Source: Aureococcus anophagefferens
Lineage: Eukaryota > Sar > Pelagophyceae > Pelagomonadales > Pelagomonadaceae
Reading direction: 5' to 3'
Length of the DNA: 64,000 bases
NCBI RefSeq assembly: GCF_000186865.1
Contig: NW_008705565.1
Location: forward strand, 714,440 to 778,439
In this document: piece by piece, positions 31,476 to 41,008 of the stretch
Layout of the letters: every line of letters starts with the position of its first letter
Numbering within the stretch: position 1 is the first letter of the stretch
The notes under the pieces: model-generated
Database searches by the model: none
Told to the model about the DNA's origin: nothing
Seen by the model: the letters and a program-made list of their open reading frames with translations, nothing else
Position numbers and translations under genes: made by a program

Positions 31476-34400
31476 TCACCAGGACGTGTCGAAGCGCGCG
31501 AGGTGGACCTGCGTGTCGCGGAGGTCCGTCTGGACCTTCTTGCGCTTGTAGAAGACGGGGCAGTCGGAGTTGGAGCAGAGGACGTCCTGGTGGAGGCTGC
31601 CCTGGCAGCGCTGGCAGTTGGTCCAGAGCTTGGCGAAGGTCCGCTCGTGCGCGTTGACGTCGCGGACGCGCTTGAGGAAGATCTCGGGCTCGCGGGGCTT
31701 GCAGTGGTCGCAGACCGTGCCCTCGTCGATCTTGGCCTTGCAGCCGAGGCACTGGAGCTGCTTCTTGGCGAACATCATGATGCCGCCCTTGCGCGCGACG
31801 GGCGTGGGCTTGGCGACGACGCGCGTGTGGTCGCCGTGGAGCAGGTTGCTCGTGTTGGGGATGATGGGCTCGAAGATGCGCGTGAGGGGCTTGGAGAGCT
31901 GGTTCTCGAGGTAGTAGCTCGCGTCAATCGGTAAGTTGTTCTCGAGGACGTAGACGGGGTCCTCGGACTTGTCGTACGTCGCCGTGCCCTTGGGCGCCTG
32001 GACGATGACGTAGGGCACGCGGTCGCCGACGTTGGGCGCCGTGCCCGGGTCCCGGGCGCGCATGCGCTTGGCGAGCTCCGCGTGGCCGCTCTTGGCCTTG
32101 TAGTCCTTGGAGTCGGCCTCCTTGGAGAGCGACTTCGTGATCACGAGGAGCGAGATGTCGATCTTGTTCTGGAGGAGGTCGCCGATGGCGCGCTTCGCGT
32201 AGGCGATGGCCGCGTTCGTGTCGCGCTCGATGATGATCTTCCGCAGGCAGCCGTCGATGAGCTGGCGCACGAGGAGGCAGTTGTCGCGGCGGACGGTCTC
32301 CAAACCTTTGCAGTCCATGTAGTCGTGCGTCTCGGGCCGCGTCCACAGCAGGCCCGCGTAGCGCTTCTTGTTCATGAGGAGGTAGGGGAAGTAGACCTTC
32401 TCGAACTCGAGCTTGACGGGCGGCGGGAAGATTTTCGTGACCTCCGCGGCGACGACCTCGGCTTTCGGTAAAGTCGCGGCGACGTCGCCGAAGCCGAAGT
32501 TGACCATGACCGAATCCGTGTCGCCGTAGACGACCTCGGCGTCGGCGGCGTAGCCGTTCTCTTTGGTGTAGGTCGACTCGACGAAGTCCTTGGTGCGGTG
32601 GAGGAGCGTGCGGCCGTAGGCCGTCACCGTCGACGCGATGGGCAGGCACGGCAGCTGGCCGACGGCCGCGCCCGTGAAGCCGTAGACGGAGTTGGCGCTG
32701 ATCTTGAGGGCGAGCTGGCGGCCGTTCTGGACGGCCTTGTCCATGGGGTCCGTCGCCTTCTTCATGTCGGCCTTGGCGCGCTTCCGCGCCGCGAGGAGGT
32801 CCGCCAAGATCTGCGGGAGCACGCCGCGTTTCGTCTTCGCGGTGACGAAGTGGTGCACGCCGTCGACGCACTGGGGCCCGGCCTGGTAGGCGGTGTCGGC
32901 GCCGCCGGGGAAGTGGCGCTCCGCGTCCTGCTTCGTGAGGATCGTCGAGTAGCAGAGGTTGTAGGCCTGCATGATCGACGGGTACAGCGACGCGAAGTCG
33001 AGCGTCGCGATGGGCTCCTCGTAGAAGGCCTTCTTCGGCTCGATGACCGTGGCGCCCTCGAACTTGGCGTCGCCGTCGTTGCCGTGCTTCGCGAGGTTCG
33101 GCACGAGCAGATTCGACGCGCGGCACCGCCGGAGGAGCATGCTGAAGACCTTGATCTGCTGGCCGCGGCTCAGCAAAAAGTCGAGGGGCACGCCCGTCAC
33201 GCGCGCCATCTCCACGTAGTTGATGAGCACGGCGAGCTTCGTCATCAGTTGGATCACGAGGTAGGAGTCCTTGAGGCAGTAGACCGCGAGGCGCCGCCGG
33301 TCCTCGTCCGTGCCCCGCTGGAGATCCGCGATGATCGAGTGGTGCACGTCCTCCTTCTGCGACCCTAGGAACTCGGCGCAGACCGAATTGAGCGAGTAGG
33401 ACGACAGCTTGTGGTTGCGGAACATGTAGGGCAGCAGGTCGAACATGACGCGGCCGTCGACCGTCGTCTCGACGTTCTCGCGCTTCCCCATCTGCGCGCT
33501 CTGGATCGACGTGTCGCGCATGCGCGCGTGGGACCCGAGCACGCGGCCGAGCTCCGAGAAGGCGGCCAGCGACGCGTCCTTGCGCTTCAGCGTCTGGGCC
33601 CGCTTCAGCAGGTAGGGGATGTCGAAGTTCTGCGTGTTGTAGCCCGTGATGATGTCCGGGTCGACGAGGCGCACGAAGGCCGCCCACTTCTTGAGGAGCT
33701 CGGGCTCCGTCTTCGACGTGACGACCTCGGCGCCGTTGATGGCCGTGCAGCCGTCGAGCGTGAAGATGACCTGGCACATGGGCTGCGCGGCGCCCTGGAC
33801 CTGGACGACGCACGAGATCTGGATCACGGGGTCCTTCTCCGGCTCGGGGAAGTGGCCCTTGCGGCCCATGCACTCGATGTCCGTCGCCATGATGCGCAGC
33901 GGCGCGAGCTTCGCCCAGGGCCCGTCGGGCGCGTGGGAGACGAGCGAGTCGAAGACGACGTCGATCTCCAGGTCGCACCGCGTCTTCTTCGCGCCGCCGG
34001 ACCGCGCGGCGTAGGCGCCCGCGGGCGCCTCGACCCAGTTGCAGCCCTGGATCTCGTTGTCGATCATGAAGCGCAGGATGAAGGGCACGTTGCTCTCGAA
34101 GGTCTGGAGCTGGCTGTGGCCGACGCCGGGCACGTTCACGCCGTCCTGCAGCACCTTCTTGAGCGCCGGGATCTGCGTCGGCAGGGCGACGTAGATCTTG
34201 AAGAAGCAGGCCCGGGCGCCGTCGGGCTGGTAGCCCATGATGGACCGCTTGTCGCGCACGACCTCGACGCCGAGCACGAGCTGCGCGCACGCGCGGTCCT
34301 GGCCCCGCGAGCACCGCTGGCGGAGCGCGCCGTCCAGCGCCTGCTGGAGCTTGGCGACGTTGCCCGCGTCGCTCTCGTCGAAGGCCAGGGGCGCGCTGGA

Positions 34401-34730
34401 GAAGCAGTAGGGCGTGAAGCCGTGGCAGTGCGCGCAGACCGACGCGCCGTCGCCCGTGACGCCGTAGAGGCGGACGACGGGCACGGGCCGGTTCCGGCTC
34501 CCGGGCACGCGCTGGCCCTGGCGCGGGTGCGTGGCTAAAGGGTCGCCCGTGTACATGTCGATGGACGTCCACTGGAACGCGACGGTGCCGCCCGCCTTGG
34601 GCTTGGGCCGGAGGAACTTGGTCTCCCAGTCGACCTCGTCGACGGCCATCTGGCTACCGTCGCCGCCGGCCTCGCGGATCTCGTCCTCGAATTCCTCCAG
34701 GACGTCGTCGGGGATGTCGTCGAAGTCCAT
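31476..34730 (-). CDS. POLD1: DNA polymerase delta catalytic subunit
   Basis: 1084 residues, the usual length. An N-terminal domain is followed by the 3'-5' exonuclease with Exo I at D284/E286, then the family B polymerase. Motif A DFASLYPS starts at D578 and motif C YGDTDS at Y735 (catalytic D737/D739). The C-terminal region has two cysteine clusters: CLGCKAK...CDHC (zinc, CysA) and CQRCQG...CSNSDCP (CysB, known in Pol delta to hold a 4Fe-4S cluster). The enzyme is the lagging-strand replicase. Intronless here. The start is the first ATG and gives the acidic N-terminus typical of the family. Confidence 0.96.
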   Translation of the reverse strand: MDFDDIPDDVLEEFEDEIREAGGDGSQMAVDEVDWETKFLRPKPKAGGTVAFQWTSIDMYTGDPLATHPRQGQRVPGSRNRPVPVVRLYGVTGDGASVCAHCHGFTPYCFSSAPLAFDESDAGNVAKLQQALDGALRQRCSRGQDRACAQLVLGVEVVRDKRSIMGYQPDGARACFFKIYVALPTQIPALKKVLQDGVNVPGVGHSQLQTFESNVPFILRFMIDNEIQGCNWVEAPAGAYAARSGGAKKTRCDLEIDVVFDSLVSHAPDGPWAKLAPLRIMATDIECMGRKGHFPEPEKDPVIQISCVVQVQGAAQPMCQVIFTLDGCTAINGAEVVTSKTEPELLKKWAAFVRLVDPDIITGYNTQNFDIPYLLKRAQTLKRKDASLAAFSELGRVLGSHARMRDTSIQSAQMGKRENVETTVDGRVMFDLLPYMFRNHKLSSYSLNSVCAEFLGSQKEDVHHSIIADLQRGTDEDRRRLAVYCLKDSYLVIQLMTKLAVLINYVEMARVTGVPLDFLLSRGQQIKVFSMLLRRCRASNLLVPNLAKHGNDGDAKFEGATVIEPKKAFYEEPIATLDFASLYPSIMQAYNLCYSTILTKQDAERHFPGGADTAYQAGPQCVDGVHHFVTAKTKRGVLPQILADLLAARKRAKADMKKATDPMDKAVQNGRQLALKISANSVYGFTGAAVGQLPCLPIASTVTAYGRTLLHRTKDFVESTYTKENGYAADAEVVYGDTDSVMVNFGFGDVAATLPKAEVVAAEVTKIFPPPVKLEFEKVYFPYLLMNKKRYAGLLWTRPETHDYMDCKGLETVRRDNCLLVRQLIDGCLRKIIIERDTNAAIAYAKRAIGDLLQNKIDISLLVITKSLSKEADSKDYKAKSGHAELAKRMRARDPGTAPNVGDRVPYVIVQAPKGTATYDKSEDPVYVLENNLPIDASYYLENQLSKPLTRIFEPIIPNTSNLLHGDHTRVVAKPTPVARKGGIMMFAKKQLQCLGCKAKIDEGTVCDHCKPREPEIFLKRVRDVNAHERTFAKLWTNCQRCQGSLHQDVLCSNSDCPVFYKRKKVQTDLRDTQVHLARFDTSW

Positions 34731-35008
34731 AATTGACGTGGGCGGGCGGCGCTCGGCGCGTTGGACTGGAAAGGCTGCAAGGTTTCAACGAGCGGTGTCG
34801 AACGAGCGCGGGGTCCCGCGCCGCCGCGTTTTCGCTGCGCGCGGCACGACGAGTGCTTGAATAGGGCGTGTGCGACGACTGACGGCCTCCAACTGCACGG
34901 ATCGAGCGGCCTGCGGCGCCAACTGCGGGCCAAGGCGCTCTCTATGCTGCTTTGAATTGCTCTGCGAACTCGGGAGCCTCGCCGGGGGTCGCTCGCGAGT
35001 CCAGGCCC

Positions 35009-36370
35009 TTACGCCGAGTCCGAGTCGTGGAGCCCCTCGTCGGGCGGCGCGAAGAAGGCGGCGTCGGTCTCGGCCTTGGCGACGGCGGAGAAGGAGAGGA
35101 GCCGCGCGCCCGCGGGCAGGGCCGACGCCTCGTCCTCCGTCTCCGACGCGTCGCCCGGCTTGGGCCGGAGCTTCGCGGAGAGCTTCGCCGCGGCGCCGCG
35201 GCCGCCGTCGAGCTGGGACTTGATGAGGCGGTCGCGGCCCTCGGCGAGCCAGGACGGCAGGTTCATGCGGAGGTCGTCGAACTCGCCCGCGAAGCGTCCG
35301 TGCGCCTCGCGCGCGCACCGCTCGACGGCTCCCAGCGCGCCCGCGGCGTCCGCGGCGTCCTCCTCCGTCGCGGCGAGGGCGTCGGCGACGGCGTCCCAGG
35401 CGCCGTCGAAGGCCGACTTGGCCCGGCGCTTCTCGATGGACCGGCCGTAGGACGCCGTCGCCCGGTCGTAGGCGGCCCGCGCGGCGCCGAGGCGCCGGTC
35501 GATGTCCCGCACGACGTCCGCCGCGGCGCGCACGGACTCGAGGACGCCCAGGAGGTCGTCGACGGAGTCGATGTGGCGGTCGTAGCCCTCCATGAGCGCG
35601 GACGTGACCTCGGGCGCCTCCTGCCCGGGCGACAGGTCGAGCCGCGCGTTGAGCGTCGCCGCCTCGTCGAGCGCTTTCTCCGCGGCGACGCGGGCCCGCG
35701 CCGACGCGCCCCGGAGGCCCCGGAGCGTGCCCTCGGTGTCGCGCGCCCACGCGGCGGCCTCGTCCGCCAAAACCTCCGACGGCGTCGGGTCCGCGCCGAG
35801 GGTCAGCGCGCCCCAGGCGCTCGCCGGCGCGCCCGGGAGCCTGGCGCCCTCGAGGTCCGGCAGGTCGTCGCAGAGCACGAACTGCGCGAAGAGCGGACTC
35901 GTCTTGAGCGCGCCGTGCGACAGGAGCCGCTCGAAGAAGAGCGTCGCGGCGCGTACGGAGCCGCCGCGCAGCGCCGCCGTCACGGGCGGCACGACGCAGC
36001 CCGGGTTCTCGACGTTGAGCGCCCGGCCGAGGGCCGCGAAGTCCGCGGACGTCCGGAGCACGCCGCGCGGCGTCTCGCGGCTCCGCCGCATCGTCGCGGC
36101 GATGGCGAAGGCCGCGGGCGGCGCGGCGCCGAAGAGGCCGCCGGCCTTCCGGGGCGCCCCGGGCGGGTCCGCGGACGACACGACGACGCTCTTGACCTGC
36201 GCGAGCTCCGCCTGGGCGCGGGGCGTCGTCGTCGTGGCGTCGTCGTCGTCGGGCGGCCTCTGCGGCGGACCGCAGAAGTAGAGCGCGCAGGACGTCTGCG
36301 CCGTGGCGTCGTCCTCGGCGAGGGGCTTCGCGGGCGTCTTCTTGGGCTTCGGCCGCGCCATGGCGCGCAT
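35009..36370 (-). CDS. Sorting nexin-like protein (truncated PX plus BAR)
   Basis: 453 residues from the ATG at 36370 (MARPKPK at 36361 is an alternative). After a disordered, basic/Thr-rich leader, residues about 120-200 resemble the second half of a PX domain: RTSADFAALGRAL, a proline turn, FFERLLSHGAL, and SPLFAQFV. A long helical region (about 225-400) with heptads fits a Vps5/SNX BAR dimer, followed by an acidic tail. SNX-BAR proteins bind endosomal PI3P and shape tubules. The basic phosphoinositide-binding first half of PX is not obvious, so lipid binding is uncertain. Confidence 0.62.
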   Translation of the reverse strand: MRAMARPKPKKTPAKPLAEDDATAQTSCALYFCGPPQRPPDDDDATTTTPRAQAELAQVKSVVVSSADPPGAPRKAGGLFGAAPPAAFAIAATMRRSRETPRGVLRTSADFAALGRALNVENPGCVVPPVTAALRGGSVRAATLFFERLLSHGALKTSPLFAQFVLCDDLPDLEGARLPGAPASAWGALTLGADPTPSEVLADEAAAWARDTEGTLRGLRGASARARVAAEKALDEAATLNARLDLSPGQEAPEVTSALMEGYDRHIDSVDDLLGVLESVRAAADVVRDIDRRLGAARAAYDRATASYGRSIEKRRAKSAFDGAWDAVADALAATEEDAADAAGALGAVERCAREAHGRFAGEFDDLRMNLPSWLAEGRDRLIKSQLDGGRGAAAKLSAKLRPKPGDASETEDEASALPAGARLLSFSAVAKAETDAAFFAPPDEGLHDSDSA

Positions 36371-36572
36371 CGGTGACACCGATGATGCGGCCATCGGAGT
36401 GCCTGTTGTGTATGCGTTCACTTTCAACCCGTATCCGCAAGTTATCCGCAACGTGGTTATACCGCGAAGCTATAGGCTGCCCGCCGGTTCAGGTCTGGTT
36501 CCCGCGGGCGCGGGTTCGTCCGACGCGACCGCCCGCGGCGCCGCGGGCCGCGCCGCGGCCGCCCCGGGCACG

Positions 36573-37427
36573 ATGACGACGACGTCGCCGCGGCGGTCGA
36601 CGATCGGGATCCTCCTGGGCCTCGGCAAGGGCGAGGACAAGGCGAACGGCGCCAAGTCGCCGCGGTCGAAGAAGCTCGCATCGACGCCCATCAAGGTCGC
36701 GCCGAAGGCGCGCATCGTCGAGATCCCGACGGGCCCGGTCGGGGTCATCTTCGACGGGGACAGCTGCCCGCCGCGGATCTCGCGCGTCGACGAGTCGAGC
36801 CCGCTGCGCGGGAGCCTGCGCGTCGACGACCAGGTGCTGTCCTTCACGCGGCCGGGCATGGAGCCCGTGACCTGCGAACAGATCTGCGGGCGGGACCTCG
36901 TCTTCGCGCTGAACCACTTCAAGGACGTGCCCGGCCGGTCCGTCGAGATCGGCGTGCCGCGCGTCCAAAAGCTCGCGATCCAGGAGGGCGCCGAGTTCGA
37001 CTGCCGCCTGCCCCCGGGCCGCCTCGGCGTCGCCTTCGTCAACTCCGTCGTCGCCAAGGTCAACGCGGACAGCGTGCTCTTCGGCCGCGTGCAGCTCCGG
37101 GACGTGCTCCTCGCCGTCGACGGCGAGCCGCTGCCGTCGCAGGACACGGACAAGATCATCGCCTTCCTCTCCGAGAAGGACGACGGCATCCTGCACCGGT
37201 CCCTGACGCTGCGCCGCGGCGACAAGAGCGGCCGCGCGGCGACGCAGACGGCCGACGGCACCGTGTTCCGCCTCGGCTACATCGACACCAAGGCCAACAC
37301 GGGCGCGACGAACCGCAAGCTCTCCAACTTCGGGCCCGACGACGGGCCGCCCGAGGGGCTGCGACCACCGGAGACCGTCGACGACTCCTGCATGGTCCGC
37401 GATCTGAGGGAGAGCCCGCCGGGGTAG
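36573..37427 (+). CDS. Protein with two PDZ-like domains
   Basis: 284 residues from the ATG at 36573, the first that does not run back through the divergent gene. Two repeats of about 90 residues resemble PDZ folds. The first has GPVGVIFDGDSCPPRISRVD and LRVDDQVLSF; the second has GRLGVAFVNS and VQLRDVLLAVDGEPL. The glycine-hydrophobic carboxylate-binding loop is replaced by GVIF/GVAF. There is a basic N-terminus, and TM segments are absent. It is likely a scaffold, partner unknown. Starts are 202 bp from the divergent sorting nexin. Confidence 0.6.
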   Translation: MTTTSPRRSTIGILLGLGKGEDKANGAKSPRSKKLASTPIKVAPKARIVEIPTGPVGVIFDGDSCPPRISRVDESSPLRGSLRVDDQVLSFTRPGMEPVTCEQICGRDLVFALNHFKDVPGRSVEIGVPRVQKLAIQEGAEFDCRLPPGRLGVAFVNSVVAKVNADSVLFGRVQLRDVLLAVDGEPLPSQDTDKIIAFLSEKDDGILHRSLTLRRGDKSGRAATQTADGTVFRLGYIDTKANTGATNRKLSNFGPDDGPPEGLRPPETVDDSCMVRDLRESPPG

Positions 37428-37996
37428 GACCGGGGCTTCGTAACGGGGCCTTTCAATTCGTCTTGTTTGACCGGCTTGGGGGCGTTTTGTGGGGGAGAAC
37501 GTCGGTGATTCGGGGTACTAGGGGCGGTGCGGGGTTGGCGGCGATTCGCGGGGGAGCCGCGGAGCCTCTGCGGAGCATCGACCCCCGGCGAGACGGCTCG
37601 AGATTACGTCGATTTTGCCAGGCACTTTCCCCAGCTCAGGCCGGTCGCAACCACGGTGCGACGACGGCTTCCGCCCCTCCCCGCGCGTCGCCGCTCTCCC
37701 CCGGCCCTCTCCGCCTGCCGAGCACCAACTCCACCGAAGCGCAACGCGTTTCATGGCGCTTGCGTCGCGCAATCGCCTCGGCCTTCTTGGCGTCGCATCC
37801 GCGAAGGCTTGGCGAAGGCCTACGCCTCGGCCTTGGGCATCGCCTGAGCCCGGCGAGGCCCCTGCAAAGCCACTGGCGCGCGCCGCCTCCTCATCCCGCC
37901 TCGCTCTCCTCGCGCGCGTCTCCGTTCGAACCGCGTCGCCCCTCCGCAGCTACCCGCAAGCGACCTCGAGTTCGCACACCAGCAATCAAAGCAATC
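37428..37996. other. 5' region of the first subtilase gene
   Basis: 569 bp without a convincing gene. The frame is open but its translation is Arg/Ser/Pro-rich and lacks a domain. From about 37620 the sequence is similar to 40640-41008 upstream of the second subtilase, so it belongs to the tandem duplication. Confidence 0.6.
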
Positions 37997-40465
37997 ATGA
38001 AGACCTCCGCAATCCTCGCCCTCGCCCTCGCGGCCCCCGCCGACGCCGCGGGCCGCCGCCTCAAAGAGAACCTCGACATGCACAAGTTGCTTGATGCCGG
38101 GAAGCAGGGCCGCGTCGGCTCGAAGATCAACTTCAAGCTCGACAAGGCCCACAAGCTCGTCAAACGGGGCCACACGGCCGACCTCGCGACCAACATCGCC
38201 AAGAAGCTCCACTGCGCTCCCCCCAAGCGCAAGTTCCGCGACGCGGGCAAGCACGAGGCGTCGCAGAAGGCGTTCGGCCTCGACATGTGGTACGAGACCA
38301 AGTGCGCGCACGAGACCTCCGACAAGAAGAAGGTCGCGGGCGCGACCCTCAAGAAGCTCAAGCACTTCCTCGACTCCGAGGACCACGACGGCGTCGCCTA
38401 CATCGAGCCCGAGCTCGAGCACAAGACCATGTTCCAGGCGAACGACCCGGAGCTCGGCAGCCAGCCGCACTACGACGCGATCAAGCTCCCGGGCGCCTGG
38501 GACACGACCATGGGCAACCCGGACGTCGTCGTCCAGGTCATCGACACGGGCATCGACATGGAGCACCCGGACCTCCAGAACAATATCTGGAAGAACCCCG
38601 GCGAGATCTGCGGCAACGGCGTCGACGACGACAACAACGGCTACGTCGACGACTGCCACGGCTACAACTTCGCCGACGACACGGGCACGGACCTCATGGG
38701 CAACCACTGGCACGGCACGCACTGCGGCGGCACCATCGCCGCCGACACGAACAACGGCAAGGGCGTCGCGGGCGTCGCCGGCGGCGACGGGTCGCCCAAC
38801 TCGGGCGCCAAGCTCATGATCGGCGTGACCTTCGGCGACTACTCCGTCGGCGGCTTCGCCGAGGCCCTCGTCTACGGCGCCAACAACGGCGCCCAGATCT
38901 CGTCCAACTCCTGGGGCTACATGCAATCCGGCATCTACGACCAGGCCGAGCTCGACGCGATCGACTACTACAACTCCAAGGACGGCCTCGTCGTCTTCGC
39001 CGCGGGCAACGACGCTGACGACGGCGACTGGTACCCGGCCTACTACGACGGCGCCATCGCCGTCGCCGCGACGGACAACGACGGCGTCGCCGCGGGCTTC
39101 ACCTGCTACGGCGACTGGATCGACATCTCCGCGCCCGGCGTCGGCATCTACTCCACCATGGCCGACGAGGGCAACTACTACTCGAGCGGCGACTACGGCT
39201 ACTCGGACGGCACGTCCATGGCCTGCCCCCACGTCGCGGGCGTCCTCGCGCTCGGCAAGTCCGTGAACATGGCCGCGGACCGCCGCCACCTCCTCCAGTG
39301 CATGGCCGACACGGCCATGGACACGGACGGTGCCAACTCGGGCACCTACGCCGGCAAGCTCGGCGCCGGCCTCGTCAACGCCGAGGCCTTCGTCGAGTGC
39401 GCGGCGAACGGCGCGCCGTCCAAGAGCCCGACCGTCTCGCCCGCGCCGACGACCGCGGCCCCGTCGCTGCGGCCGACGATCAGCCCCGCGCCGACGCCGG
39501 ACTGCGGCTGCCATCATGACGTGCTCGTTCGCGTCAGGACCGATTGGTTCCCGCACGAGGCGAGCTGGACGTTCGAATCGGTCGACGCGCCCGACGCATG
39601 CGAAGACCTCCAGACGAAGGGGGGCCCGTGGGAGGAATCTGAAACGACTTATTCGGCCTATGCCACTCAACACGCGTGCGAAGGTGTTGACTACAAGTTC
39701 GTCATGCTCGACTCGTTCGGCGACGGCCTGTGCTGCAGCAACGGCGAGGGCGGCTTCGAGCTCGAGCTCGACGGCGAGGTCATTCACTCGGGCGGGCAGT
39801 TCATGACGGACGACGTGTTCGAGTTCAAGATTTCCGCTGATGGGGTCGAGACCAATCCGACGCCCGCGCCCGTTTCTGGCGGCGGTGACGACGAATGGAA
39901 CTGGGACGACGACTTCTGGAACGACGACTGGGGCTGGTACGACGACGACTTCGAAGACGAGGACGCTCTCCCGACCATGCAGGTCACCGAGGTGTACAAG
40001 GCGCTCTCCCACAAGAAGATCGGCAAGCTCGCCATCTTCTCCTGGGAGGCCGAGGAGGTGGACTCGGATTACGACTACTCGTACGGCGAGTGGCGCAAGC
40101 TCGCGGGCAAGAACAAGAAAGACAAGAAGAAGGGCAAGAGCGGCTGCCCCAAGGGCAAGGCCGGCAAGGCCTGCCGCAAGGCGGAGAAGGAGGGGAAGTG
40201 GTTTTACTACGGCGATTACTACTACGGCGATAACGAGCCGGAGATCTACGCGGGCAACTTCCGCCTCGAGATCCGCTACGGCAAGAACGCGGAGTACGAG
40301 ATGCTCACGGAACAGGTCGTCGCGGAGAGCACGGACGGCAAGTACTACTTCGTCATGCCGGAGGCCGACTGCGGGAAGAAGGTCCAGGTCCGCGTCACGG
40401 GCCTCGGCCCCGACGGGTACGAGACGGAGGCCGTGGAATCCAAGGCCAAGAAGCTCAAGTGCTAG
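37997..40465 (+). CDS. Secreted subtilisin-like serine protease, copy 1
   Basis: 822 residues from the ATG at 37997, chosen because it opens a signal peptide (MKTSAILALALAAPADA). A propeptide-like segment (about 25-155) is followed by an S8 peptidase domain with the catalytic triad Asp183 (VIDTGID), His239 (HWHGTHCGG) and Ser407 (GTSMACPHVAG). A Pro/Thr linker (SPAPTTAAPS) leads to a beta-rich Cys-containing cassette (about 505-620, with DSFGDGLCC), an Asp/Trp-rich acidic stretch, a Lys-rich patch and a C-terminal beta domain. It is an extracellular protease, possibly wall- or particle-binding through the C-terminal domains. It has a tandem paralog immediately downstream. Confidence 0.9.
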   Translation: MKTSAILALALAAPADAAGRRLKENLDMHKLLDAGKQGRVGSKINFKLDKAHKLVKRGHTADLATNIAKKLHCAPPKRKFRDAGKHEASQKAFGLDMWYETKCAHETSDKKKVAGATLKKLKHFLDSEDHDGVAYIEPELEHKTMFQANDPELGSQPHYDAIKLPGAWDTTMGNPDVVVQVIDTGIDMEHPDLQNNIWKNPGEICGNGVDDDNNGYVDDCHGYNFADDTGTDLMGNHWHGTHCGGTIAADTNNGKGVAGVAGGDGSPNSGAKLMIGVTFGDYSVGGFAEALVYGANNGAQISSNSWGYMQSGIYDQAELDAIDYYNSKDGLVVFAAGNDADDGDWYPAYYDGAIAVAATDNDGVAAGFTCYGDWIDISAPGVGIYSTMADEGNYYSSGDYGYSDGTSMACPHVAGVLALGKSVNMAADRRHLLQCMADTAMDTDGANSGTYAGKLGAGLVNAEAFVECAANGAPSKSPTVSPAPTTAAPSLRPTISPAPTPDCGCHHDVLVRVRTDWFPHEASWTFESVDAPDACEDLQTKGGPWEESETTYSAYATQHACEGVDYKFVMLDSFGDGLCCSNGEGGFELELDGEVIHSGGQFMTDDVFEFKISADGVETNPTPAPVSGGGDDEWNWDDDFWNDDWGWYDDDFEDEDALPTMQVTEVYKALSHKKIGKLAIFSWEAEEVDSDYDYSYGEWRKLAGKNKKDKKKGKSGCPKGKAGKACRKAEKEGKWFYYGDYYYGDNEPEIYAGNFRLEIRYGKNAEYEMLTEQVVAESTDGKYYFVMPEADCGKKVQVRVTGLGPDGYETEAVESKAKKLKC

Positions 40466-41008
40466 CGCGCACCCCTAAGAAATTCCCTCCAAGTGTATTT
40501 GTTTTCCGGGAGGTCGGGACCGTCGGGCGGACTGCTCTCGAGCTCGTCGGGAGGCGCTCGCGCAGGGCTTCGCGCCCGGCGTTTTTTCCGGCACGGCTGG
40601 CGCCCGGAAAAAACCCGGAGGATCAGCTTTCCCAAGCACAAGCTCTCGGCATCGACGAGGTGCGACGCGCGCCGACCGGCCCTCACGCCCCTCCCCGCGC
40701 GCCCTCGCCCTCCCCCGGCCCTCTCCGCCTGCCGAGCACCAACTCCACCGAAGCGCACGCCGCTTCGTGGCGCTTGCCTCGCGCAATGGCCTCTGCCTTA
40801 TTGGCTTCGCATCCGCCAGCCTTGGCGAAGGCCTACACCTCGGCCTCGGGCATCGCCTGAGCCCGGCGAGGCCCCTGCGAAGCCACTGGCGCGCGCCGCC
40901 TCCCCATCCCGCCTCCCTCCCTCCGCGCGCGCCTCCGCTCGACGCGCTTCCCCGTCCGCAGCTACCCGCAAGCGACCTCGAGTTCGCACACCAGCAATCA
41001 AAGCAATC
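40466..41008. other. 5' region of the second subtilase gene
   Basis: 543 bp with no gene. From about 40640 to the ATG it resembles the 5' flank of copy 1, clearly less well than the coding parts match. The first about 80 bp resemble the 3' flank of copy 2 (43500-43570), which marks the edges of the duplicated unit. Confidence 0.6.
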